Source: an uncultured Lachnospiraceae bacterium (GTDB lineage Bacteria > Bacillota > Clostridia > Lachnospirales > Lachnospiraceae). Taken from it: 37,986 nucleotides of DNA. Below, in pieces: positions 7,646 to 15,672 of this stretch (the first letter of the stretch is position 1; each line of letters starts with the position of its first letter). The stretch covers positions 1-37,986 of the forward strand of contig CALWLN010000179.1 in NCBI GenBank assembly GCA_944381535.1, in the 5' to 3' direction. The position numbers and the translations under genes were made by a program. The notes beneath the pieces were generated by a model. The model did no database searches, was not told the origin of the DNA, and saw nothing but the letters and a program-made list of their open reading frames with translations.

Positions 7646-8566
7646 ATGAAAAATGATTTGTTTTCAATAGGAAATTTTACCATCCATGGCTATGGATTGA
7701 TGATAGCGATTGGATTTTTGTTGTGTGTGATCATGGGAATGTACCGGGCGAAGAAGCTGAAGCTCAGTTCGGAAGCGATTTTAGACATTGCGCTGATCGG
7801 ACTGGTGGCAGGCTTTATAGGCGCAAAGCTGTTGTATATCATTGTGGAATTTCCGGATTTTTTGGAGGATCCGCTGCGAGTCATCGGCTCCGAGGGATTT
7901 GTGGTGTACGGTGGAATTGCCGCAGGCGTGCTTGTCGTTGTAATATACTGCTATGTGAAAAATCTGGTGTTCTGGGATTACTTTGACCTGGCGGCGCCCT
8001 CCATCGCGCTGGCCCAGGGAGTGGGCCGTATCGGCTGTTTCCTGGCCGGCTGCTGTTATGGCCGGGAGACGGACAGCTGGTGCGGCGTGGTGTTCCCGGA
8101 GGGCAGCCTGGCCCCGGCCGGGGTGAAGCTGATCCCTACTCAGTTGATATCCTCCGCAGGAGATTTGTTGATCATGGTGATTCTCCTTTGGTTCCACAAG
8201 CGGGCAAAGCGCCGGGGAGATGTGGGTGCTCTGTACATGCTGCTGTATGGAATCGGAAGATTTATCATTGAATTTTTCCGCTGGGACGACCGGGGAACCA
8301 TCGGCGCTCTGTCCACTTCCCAGGCCATTTCCATCGTTATCGTGATTGGAGCCGTGGTGCTGTTCATAAGCAACCGTAAGCGGGTGAAACCTGTAGTGGG
8401 AGAAGATGTGGCGGAAGAAGCCGCCGCAGAGGAAGAAGCGGCTGAAAAAGAAGCCACCGCAGAAAGGGCCTCTACAGAAGAAGCCCCCACAGAAAAAGCT
8501 TCTACAGAAGAAGCCGAAGAAGAGACTAAGGAAGAACCGGAAATAGCAGATAAAGAGAAGAACTGA
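7646..8566 (+). CDS. lgt: Prolipoprotein diacylglyceryl transferase with an acidic tail
   Basis: Lgt moves the diacylglyceryl group from phosphatidylglycerol to the lipobox Cys of prelipoproteins in the membrane. The protein is 306 residues with about seven membrane segments. It has the N-terminal IHGYG motif, SEGFVVYGG, and the Lgt signature in the clostridial form GRIGCFLAGCCYG (from about residue 127). I chose ATG 7646, which has AGTGAGG six bases upstream; the GTG at 7634 overlaps that site. Residues from about 253 on form a low-complexity Glu/Ala/Lys/Thr tail (repeats of the EEA and TEEA type) not needed for the fold. It begins a tightly packed gene run (30 bases to the next gene). Two lipoproteins that could be its substrates are encoded at 20277 and 26116. 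Confidence 0.9.
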   Translation: MKNDLFSIGNFTIHGYGLMIAIGFLLCVIMGMYRAKKLKLSSEAILDIALIGLVAGFIGAKLLYIIVEFPDFLEDPLRVIGSEGFVVYGGIAAGVLVVVIYCYVKNLVFWDYFDLAAPSIALAQGVGRIGCFLAGCCYGRETDSWCGVVFPEGSLAPAGVKLIPTQLISSAGDLLIMVILLWFHKRAKRRGDVGALYMLLYGIGRFIIEFFRWDDRGTIGALSTSQAISIVIVIGAVVLFISNRKRVKPVVGEDVAEEAAAEEEAAEKEATAERASTEEAPTEKASTEEAEEETKEEPEIADKEKN

Positions 8567-8595
8567 CACCTTATTGGCAGGAACAGGAGGACAAC

Positions 8596-9348
8596 ATGGG
8601 ATTGAGGATATTGGGATTTTTCCTTGGCGGACTGAGCCTGATTTATTTTGTTGTCTATGCGGCTCTGGCGGGGCTGACCAATAAATTCACGTATTTCTGG
8701 CTGTTCTTTGGAATATGCTGTATCCTGCTGGCGGCAGGACAGAGAAGAATAAGCAGTGGCCTCAAGGCAATCCCTGTTCCGGTAAAGGCAATCGCGGCTG
8801 TCCTTTTGGGGCTGTGCCTTCTGGCACTTGTGGCAGCGGAAGTTATGATTATCAGCTACGGCAGCCGAGCGCCGCAGCCGGGAGCCGATTACGTCGTTGT
8901 TCTGGGAGCCCAGGTCCGGGGGCGGACGCCCTCCTACAATCTGGCCCGGCGTCTGGATGAGGCTTACCGGTATCTTGTGGAAAACGCGGATACCCGGGTG
9001 ATTCTCTCCGGTGGGCAGGGGCAGGGAGAGGATATCACCGAGGCAGAGGCCATGGCGGAATACTTGCGGGAGAGAGGAATTTCCAGCGAGCGGATGATTC
9101 TGGAGGACGCCTCCGTGAATACTTTTGAAAATATCAAATACAGCCGGGAAAAAATGGAATCCGATAACCCCAGGGTAGTGCTGGTCACCAACAATTTCCA
9201 TGTGTTTCGCAGCGTGGGGATCGCAAAGAAGCAGGGGCTGACCCGGGTGGAAGGCCTCGGGGCTCCGGTGATGTGGTATACCGTGCCGAATCTGTATCTG
9301 CGGGAGGCCTTTGCTGTCATAAAGTACAAGCTGTTGGGACAAATATAG
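8596..9348 (+). CDS. YdcF/SanA-like (DUF218) membrane protein
   Basis: This 250-residue protein starts at ATG 8596 with AGGAGG just upstream. The first about 85 residues contain three hydrophobic helices. The rest is a DUF218/YdcF-type domain: YVVVLGAQVRG, ILSGGQGQGEDITEAEAM, then SVNTFENIKYS and LVTNNFHVFRS. These match the conserved GA, SGGQG, E, NTxxN and T/S-x-xH..R positions of the family. Relatives include SanA and ElyC, linked to cell-envelope integrity and undecaprenyl-phosphate metabolism in other bacteria; the biochemical activity is unresolved. It sits between lgt and the dus gene in the same direction with short gaps, so cotranscription is likely. Confidence 0.87.
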   Translation: MGLRILGFFLGGLSLIYFVVYAALAGLTNKFTYFWLFFGICCILLAAGQRRISSGLKAIPVPVKAIAAVLLGLCLLALVAAEVMIISYGSRAPQPGADYVVVLGAQVRGRTPSYNLARRLDEAYRYLVENADTRVILSGGQGQGEDITEAEAMAEYLRERGISSERMILEDASVNTFENIKYSREKMESDNPRVVLVTNNFHVFRSVGIAKKQGLTRVEGLGAPVMWYTVPNLYLREAFAVIKYKLLGQI

Positions 9349-9369
9349 GAGCAGGGAGTGAGTGTGCCA

Positions 9370-10323
9370 ATGAAGTATTATCTTGCCCCTATGGAGGGAA
9401 TCACAGGATATCTGTACCGCAATGCTTTAAAAGAATTTTTTACATTTCCGGATAAATGTTTCACCCCTTTTATCGCTCCCAATCAGAACCGCTGTCTCAG
9501 CGGACGGGAGAAGAAGGATGTTGCCCCGGAACACAACCAGGGGATGTACACCGTTCCACAGATATTGACCAACCGGGCGGAGGATTTTATCCGGACCTGC
9601 CGGGAGTTGAAGGAGCTGGGCTATCGGGAGGTAAATCTGAATCTGGGCTGTCCCTCGGGGACAGTGGCAGCCAAGAAGCGGGGCGCCGGGTTTCTGGCGG
9701 AGCCCAGGGAGCTTGACGCCTTTCTGGAACAGATTTTTGAGAAAGCCCAGCTTCCGATTTCCATCAAAACCCGTCTGGGCATTGAGGAGCCGGAGGAATT
9801 TTACCCGATTCTGGAGATTTATAACAAATATCCGCTGCGCGAGCTGATCATTCACCCCAGAGTGCAGAAGGATTTTTATAAAAATAAACCTCACATGGAA
9901 GTGTTTCGGGAAGCTCTTATGAAAAGTCCCCATGAAATCTGCTATAACGGGGATTTGTTTACCCACAAAGATCTGGAGGAATTTAAGAGTGCATATCCCG
10001 AAGTGAAAAAGGTTATGATCGGGCGGGGATTTCTTGTAAATCCCGGCTTTTTGGATGTAATAGAGGGCAGAGAGGTGACGGCCGGTCAGCTTTTTGCCTT
10101 TCACGAGCGCTTACTATCCGATTATGAGAGAGAATTGTCCGGGGATACCCAGGTGCTTTTTAAGATGAAGGAATTGTGGTTTTACATGATTCGCCTCTTT
10201 GCGGACAGCGACAGGGAGACAAAGAAGATCCGCAAGGCCCAGAAGCTTTGGGAATACCGGGAGATTGTGGAACGGTTATTTCGGGAAAAGGAGCTTGTGA
10301 TACCGGAGCGGTTATATTTTTAG
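9370..10323 (+). CDS. tRNA-dihydrouridine synthase
   Basis: This FMN-dependent enzyme reduces specific uridines in tRNA to dihydrouridine. The 317-residue protein has the family order: YLAPMEGIT at the N-terminus, NLGCPSGTV with the catalytic Cys at about 94, GAGFL, IKTRLG, the IHPR segment (IHGR in many relatives), NGDL and MIGRGFLVNPG. I chose ATG 9370, with AGGGAGTGA eight bases upstream; the GTGs at 9358 and 9364 would overlap or crowd that site. It follows the YdcF-like gene by 21 bases and precedes pepF by 18, consistent with one operon. Which Dus subfamily (A, B or C) it belongs to cannot be fixed by eye. Confidence 0.9.
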   Translation: MKYYLAPMEGITGYLYRNALKEFFTFPDKCFTPFIAPNQNRCLSGREKKDVAPEHNQGMYTVPQILTNRAEDFIRTCRELKELGYREVNLNLGCPSGTVAAKKRGAGFLAEPRELDAFLEQIFEKAQLPISIKTRLGIEEPEEFYPILEIYNKYPLRELIIHPRVQKDFYKNKPHMEVFREALMKSPHEICYNGDLFTHKDLEEFKSAYPEVKKVMIGRGFLVNPGFLDVIEGREVTAGQLFAFHERLLSDYERELSGDTQVLFKMKELWFYMIRLFADSDRETKKIRKAQKLWEYREIVERLFREKELVIPERLYF

Positions 10324-10341
10324 AAAAGGAGAATCAGTGAT

Positions 10342-12138
10342 ATGGCAAAAGAATTACCAAAAAGAAGTGAAGTTAAAAAGGAAGATACCTGGGCCCTGGA
10401 GGATATGTACCCGACCCTGGCGGATTGGGAGACTGATGTGAAAAAGGCCCAGGAGTTGGCAGGCAAGGTGGAGGAGAGAAAAAGCGCCTTCACAGGTAGC
10501 GCCGGGGAGCTTTATGAGATATTAAAGCTTTATGAGGAGTGTGTGAAGACCTACCATCTGACGGCCAATTACGCCAGCCGCGCCTCTGATGTGGATAAAA
10601 AGAACAGCCAGAACCAGGCAAATTACCAGCGGATGATGAGCATTGTGGTGGATATCGAGAGCCGTCTGGCTTTCCTGGAACCGGCCATTTTAGAGCTCTC
10701 CCAGGAGATCTTGGAGGACTATATCAGACAGGAGCCGGGCCTTGCCCAATACCGTCTCTTATTTGAGGAGATCCAGAGAACCAAGGCTCATACTCTGTCC
10801 GCGGAGATGGAGGAACTGCTGGCTTCCACCGGGGAAATGCAGGAAACGCCGTCGGAGGTATTTTCTCTGTTCTCCAATGCGGATTTGGAATTCCCGGAGA
10901 TTACCGATGAGAACGGCGAGCGGGTACGGATTACCCATGGACGTTACATTTCCCTGCTTTCCAGCAAGGACAGGAGAGTGCGGAAAGATGCTTTCGAGGG
11001 ACTTTATTCCACTTATAAAAAATTTGAAAATACCCTGGCGGCTCTCTACAACGGTCAGGTGCGCCAGCTGAAGTTCCAGACCAAAGCGAGACACTACAAT
11101 TCCAATTTGGAAGCCGCCGTGGACGCCAACAATGTATCTCCCAGGGTCTATGAGAACCTGGTGGAGGCCGTCAACGAAAATATGGACAAAATGTACCGCT
11201 ACGTGCGTCTTCGCAAGAAATGTCTGGGTGTGGAGGAGCTTCACATGTATGACGTTTATACGCCTATGATTGCCGACGCGGACAAGAAGGTGCCCTTTGC
11301 CAAGGCCAAGGAGACAGTGCTTAAGGCCCTTGCGCCCCTGGGAGAACGGTATGTGAGCCTGGTAAAGCACGGCTTTGAGCATCGCTGGATTGATGTGTAT
11401 GAAAATGAGGGGAAGCGGAGCGGAGCCTATTCCGCAGGCGCATACGGGGTACATCCCTATGTATTGCTGAACTACGACGATACTCTGGACAATATGTTTA
11501 CGCTGGCCCATGAGATGGGGCATGCCATGCACTCCTATTTCTCCAACGAGACCCAGCCCTTCCTCTACTCCCGTTATAAAATTTTTGTGGCGGAGGTGGC
11601 TTCCACCTGCAATGAGGTTCTGCTGATGGAGTATCTGCTTTCCCGCACCACCGACAAACGAGAACGGGCCTATTTGATCAATCACTTCCTTGATAGCTTC
11701 AAGGGGACCGTGTACCGTCAGACCATGTTTGCGGAGTATGAAAAAATCACCAATGCCATGGCCGAGGCCGGGGAGAGCCTGACTGCGGAGGCACTGAAAA
11801 AGGTGTACTACGATCTGAACTGTAAATATTTCGGACCGGATATGGTGTCCGATGAGGAGATTGCTCTGGAGTGGTGCAGAATTCCTCATTTTTATATGAA
11901 TTTCTATGTGTACCAGTATGCAACCGGCTTCTCCGCGGCGGTGGCGATTGCCCGCCGTATCTTGAAGGAGGGGCAGCCTGCAGTGGAGGATTACATGAAA
12001 TTCCTGTCCGGCGGATGTTCCAAGGCTCCGGTAGAGCTTCTGAAGATTGCCGGCGTGGATATGACCACAAAGGCGCCCATCCAGGCCGCCCTGGATGTAT
12101 TCGGGGAGCTGCTGGATGAGATGGAGACATTGATTTAA
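10342..12138 (+). CDS. pepF: Oligoendopeptidase F
   Basis: This is a cytoplasmic M3-family zinc metallopeptidase that cleaves oligopeptides. It is 598 residues, the usual length for PepF. The HEMGHAMHS zinc motif starts at H390 with catalytic E391, and the downstream AEVASTCNE segment supplies the third zinc-ligand Glu. The N-terminal helical region (SEVKKEDTWALEDMYP onward) is typical. ATG 10342 has AAAGGAGA upstream, and the gap to addB is 12 bases, so it belongs to the same transcript. No broken motifs were seen. Confidence 0.95.
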   Translation: MAKELPKRSEVKKEDTWALEDMYPTLADWETDVKKAQELAGKVEERKSAFTGSAGELYEILKLYEECVKTYHLTANYASRASDVDKKNSQNQANYQRMMSIVVDIESRLAFLEPAILELSQEILEDYIRQEPGLAQYRLLFEEIQRTKAHTLSAEMEELLASTGEMQETPSEVFSLFSNADLEFPEITDENGERVRITHGRYISLLSSKDRRVRKDAFEGLYSTYKKFENTLAALYNGQVRQLKFQTKARHYNSNLEAAVDANNVSPRVYENLVEAVNENMDKMYRYVRLRKKCLGVEELHMYDVYTPMIADADKKVPFAKAKETVLKALAPLGERYVSLVKHGFEHRWIDVYENEGKRSGAYSAGAYGVHPYVLLNYDDTLDNMFTLAHEMGHAMHSYFSNETQPFLYSRYKIFVAEVASTCNEVLLMEYLLSRTTDKRERAYLINHFLDSFKGTVYRQTMFAEYEKITNAMAEAGESLTAEALKKVYYDLNCKYFGPDMVSDEEIALEWCRIPHFYMNFYVYQYATGFSAAVAIARRILKEGQPAVEDYMKFLSGGCSKAPVELLKIAGVDMTTKAPIQAALDVFGELLDEMETLI

Positions 12139-12150
12139 AGGGAGTCATTT

Positions 12151-15100
12151 ATGGCGCTGCAATTTATTTTCGGAGGCTCCGGAAGCGGAAAATCCAATTA
12201 CATATATGAACATATCTTAAAGCAGTCCGGGAAGGACCCCAATCAGATTTTCTTTGTGGTGGTGCCGGAGCAGTTCACCATGCAGACCCAGCGGGAGCTG
12301 GTGCGCCGCCAGGAGAATCACTGTATTTTGAATATTGATGTGGTCAGCTTTCAGCGGCTGGCCTATCGTATCTTTGATGAACTGGGCCTTACCGGACTGA
12401 AGGTGCTGGAGGAGACCGGCAAAAATTTTGTGCTTCGTAAAGTGGCGGGGGAGAAGCAGGAGGAGCTAAAGCTTCTCAAGGGAAACATGAAGAAGCCCGG
12501 CTACATCAACGAACTGAAATCTGTCATCTCGGAGCTTAGCCAGTACCGGATTGGCACGGAGGAGCTTACAAGTCTTGCGGAGGATGAGAGCCTCCCGGTA
12601 CCCTTCCGGTACCGGATGGCCGACATCCGCGCTATGTACCAGGGATTTTTGGATTATTTACAGGGAAATTATATCACGGCTGAGGAAATTTTGGAGGTGC
12701 TGGCCCGAGAAGCAAGAAATTCCGCCCTTCTTCGGGACAGCGTCCTTGTGCTGGACGGCTTTACCGGCTTTACCCCCATTCAGTATGAACTGCTGGAGCG
12801 GCTGTTCTCCTGCGCAAAGGATGTGTATGTGACGGTGACCCTGGATGAGCGGGAGAATCCCTATCGCTTAACGGGTATGCAGGAGCTGTTTTATATGAGC
12901 AAAAAGACCGTCCGGACCCTGTCGGAGCTGGCCAGCCGCCAGCACATGGAGCTTGCAGAGCCTGTGCGGCTTATCCACGGCCGGAAGGGACGGTTCTGCC
13001 AGGCCAGACCACTGGAATGGCTGGAACAAAATCTGTTCCGGGACGAAGTAAGGAAGTATCCGTTTTTGAAAAAGGAAGGAAACCAAAGGGATACCGGCGC
13101 GTCCGGTGGATGCAGCCAGGCCTGTGAGAAACTTCCGGACCCGGCGGACTACCTCTTTCTCTACAGCCTTCCGGACCCCAGAAGGGAACTTCTGTTCATT
13201 GCCGGACAGATCAAGCGTCTCATCCGGGAGGAGGGGTACCGCTACCAGGATATCGCATTTGTCTGCGGAGACGTGGAGCTTTACGGCAATTATGTGCCGG
13301 AGATTTTTGACAGCTTCGAGATACCCTATTTTTTAGACAAGAAAAATACCATCTCCTTTCAGCCTCTCACAGAGATGATAAGAGCCCTGCTGCTGACGGT
13401 GGAGCAGGATTTTTCCTATGAAAGTATCATGGATTATCTGCGCTGCGGTTTAAGCGGGGTCAGCCGTGAGGAAGCGGACCTTTTGGAAAATTATCTGCTG
13501 GCTAACCGGATTCGCGGATTTTCCCGATGGAAGAGCAAGTGGGTCCGGTTAAACGGCGTGCGGAATACCCATGAACTTGACCTCATCAATGAACTGCGGG
13601 AGCGCATTCTGGCACAGTTTGAGGAAGCGCGCCCCGTTCTTCGGAAAAAGGACACCACCGTGCTGGACAAAACGAAGGCCCTGTATGGGATGATTGCTGC
13701 CCAGAGGGTGCAGGAACAGCTGGAGGAGCGGCGCATGGGGTTGGAGCAGGAGGGAAGGCTGGCCCTTGCCAGGGAGTATGCCCAGATTTATAAGCTGGTG
13801 ATGGATCTGCTTGATAAGCTGGCCCGGTTATTGGCGGAGGAGACCATGGAGCTGTCCGAGTACCGGCAGATTCTGGAGGCGGGCTTTGCGGCTTCCTCGG
13901 TGGGAACGATTCCGCCGGGGTATGACCAGGTGCTGATCGGGGACATTGAGCGAACCCGGCTGCCGGATGTCCGTATTTTGTTTTTTGCAGGAGTCAACGA
14001 CGGCCTTATCCCCAAGACGGACAAAGGGGGCGGCCTCATTTCCCAGCGGGAGCGGGAATATTTTGCGGAGCGGCATATGGAGCTGGCGCCTGGAGCCAGA
14101 GAGAAAGCCTTTATGCAGAAATTTTATCTGTACTTGAATCTGACCAAGCCCTCCCGGAAGCTGTATCTGACCTGGTTTAAGGTGGACGGAGAGGGAAAGG
14201 AGGCGCGGAAATCCTATCTGGTGGGAAGGATACTAAGCCTGTTTCCCTCCCTGTCGCCGGTGAAAATAGAAAACGGCGGAGCTTTCGGGGAAACAGTAAT
14301 GGCAGAGGCCGGCGGAACGTCCGGTGAGCCCGCAATGGCAGAAATCGGAACGCTAAGCGCCCTTGTGACGCCCGGAAGCGGTCTGCGTCTGTTGGCAGAG
14401 GGCTTTTCTCAAGTCCGGGAAGGAAAGATGCGCCCGACCTTTCTGGCGCTGCTTTCGTGGTATCTGAACCATCCCGACTGGAGCAGACAGGCATTGGAGC
14501 TTTTAAATGCGGCCTTCTACACTTATGAGAGCCGGCCCATGAGCAGGGAGGTCACAAGAGCCCTTTACGGGGAGGTGCTTACAAACAGCGTGACCCGGCT
14601 GGAACAGTTCGCGGCCTGCGCCTACGCCCATTTTATAGCTTACGGTCTGGGAGTGAAGGAGCGGCAGCTGGGAGAGTTCGCCCCGGTGGATATGGGAAGT
14701 CTCTTCCACGAAGCGCTGGAGCGCTATTCGGTAAAGATGGAAGAGGCGGGCTACCACTGGCAGGATGTGCCAAAGGAGATACAGGAGGCCCTGGCAAAAG
14801 AGGCGGCAGCGGAGACTGTGGAGGAGGCCGGATATATTCTGTACCAGGACGCCCGGACGGCCTACACCATCCGGCGGATGGAACGGATTTTATTAAAAAC
14901 CATCGAGACCATCAGCACCCAGATTGCCCAAAGCAGCTTTAAGCCCGAGGGTTACGAGGTGTCCTTTTCCTTTGTCCAGGACCTTGAGGCGGTGAATTTT
15001 ACCCTGAGCGATAAGGAGAAAATGCGGCTCCAGGGCAGAATCGACAGGATGGACGCCCGCAGGGAGGGGAATCAGATCTACGTGAAGGTGGTGGATTATA

Positions 15101-15672
15101 AATCCGGAAATCACCAGTTCCAGTTGGTGTCTTTGTATCACGGACTGCAACTACAGCTGGTGGTTTATCTAAACGCAGCTGTGGAAATTATGAAGCGCGA
15201 GAACCCGGACAAGGAGGTGCTGGGGGCAGGTATGTTCTACTACCACATCGACGATCCGGTCATTGAGGTGAAAGGGCAGGCCGCTGAGGAGGAGATCCGA
15301 GAAAAGGTTCTGGAGCAGTTGAAGCTTACCGGTATCGGCTGTGACAGCCAGGATGAGAGCGTCAGCAGAAAATCCAGGGAGGCCAGCCGGGAGGAGATTG
15401 AGATTCTGTCCCGGTTTGTCAACAAAAAAATCAAGGATATCGGCAGGGAGATTTACCAGGGAGATATCAAGGTGAGTCCCTACCGGATGAAGGAGAAAAC
15501 CGGCTGCGATCACTGTCCTTATCACAGTATTTGCGGCTTCGACGGAAAAGTGCCGGGGTATTCCTACCGGCGTCTTAAGGAAGAAAAGGATTCGGAAGTA
15601 CTTTTGGAACAGATGAGAGAGGAGGTTTCCCATGGGGATGACGTTTACGGCGGAACAACAGAAGGTCATTGA
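12151..15672 (+). CDS. addB: ATP-dependent helicase/deoxyribonuclease subunit B (AddB)
   Basis: AddB is one half of the AddAB helicase-nuclease that resects double-strand breaks for RecA-dependent repair. The 1173-residue protein opens with the Walker A motif GGSGSGKSN (residues 8-16). The C-terminal RecB-like nuclease domain shows DMGSLFHEAL and VVDYKSG. Four cysteines fit the AddB Fe-S cluster pattern: C823 (AACAYAHF), C1119, C1122 and C1128 (CDHCPYHSIC). Two low-complexity linkers stand out: near residues 308-325 (Gly/Cys-containing) and 708-735, where GETVMAEAG and GEPAMAEIG look like a short internal duplication. The 3' end overlaps addA by 41 bases, and addA's ribosome binding site lies inside addB, so translation is probably coupled. 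Confidence 0.96.
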   Translation: MALQFIFGGSGSGKSNYIYEHILKQSGKDPNQIFFVVVPEQFTMQTQRELVRRQENHCILNIDVVSFQRLAYRIFDELGLTGLKVLEETGKNFVLRKVAGEKQEELKLLKGNMKKPGYINELKSVISELSQYRIGTEELTSLAEDESLPVPFRYRMADIRAMYQGFLDYLQGNYITAEEILEVLAREARNSALLRDSVLVLDGFTGFTPIQYELLERLFSCAKDVYVTVTLDERENPYRLTGMQELFYMSKKTVRTLSELASRQHMELAEPVRLIHGRKGRFCQARPLEWLEQNLFRDEVRKYPFLKKEGNQRDTGASGGCSQACEKLPDPADYLFLYSLPDPRRELLFIAGQIKRLIREEGYRYQDIAFVCGDVELYGNYVPEIFDSFEIPYFLDKKNTISFQPLTEMIRALLLTVEQDFSYESIMDYLRCGLSGVSREEADLLENYLLANRIRGFSRWKSKWVRLNGVRNTHELDLINELRERILAQFEEARPVLRKKDTTVLDKTKALYGMIAAQRVQEQLEERRMGLEQEGRLALAREYAQIYKLVMDLLDKLARLLAEETMELSEYRQILEAGFAASSVGTIPPGYDQVLIGDIERTRLPDVRILFFAGVNDGLIPKTDKGGGLISQREREYFAERHMELAPGAREKAFMQKFYLYLNLTKPSRKLYLTWFKVDGEGKEARKSYLVGRILSLFPSLSPVKIENGGAFGETVMAEAGGTSGEPAMAEIGTLSALVTPGSGLRLLAEGFSQVREGKMRPTFLALLSWYLNHPDWSRQALELLNAAFYTYESRPMSREVTRALYGEVLTNSVTRLEQFAACAYAHFIAYGLGVKERQLGEFAPVDMGSLFHEALERYSVKMEEAGYHWQDVPKEIQEALAKEAAAETVEEAGYILYQDARTAYTIRRMERILLKTIETISTQIAQSSFKPEGYEVSFSFVQDLEAVNFTLSDKEKMRLQGRIDRMDARREGNQIYVKVVDYKSGNHQFQLVSLYHGLQLQLVVYLNAAVEIMKRENPDKEVLGAGMFYYHIDDPVIEVKGQAAEEEIREKVLEQLKLTGIGCDSQDESVSRKSREASREEIEILSRFVNKKIKDIGREIYQGDIKVSPYRMKEKTGCDHCPYHSICGFDGKVPGYSYRRLKEEKDSEVLLEQMREEVSHGDDVYGGTTEGH

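Noticed and set aside
8140-9342. 400-codon reverse ORF across lgt and the YdcF-like gene
   Set aside because: It spans two genuine genes and their gap in the opposite direction and has no recognisable domain.
10759-11889. 376-codon reverse ORF opposite pepF
   Set aside because: It mirrors the codons of a well-conserved peptidase gene that includes the zinc motif; shadow.
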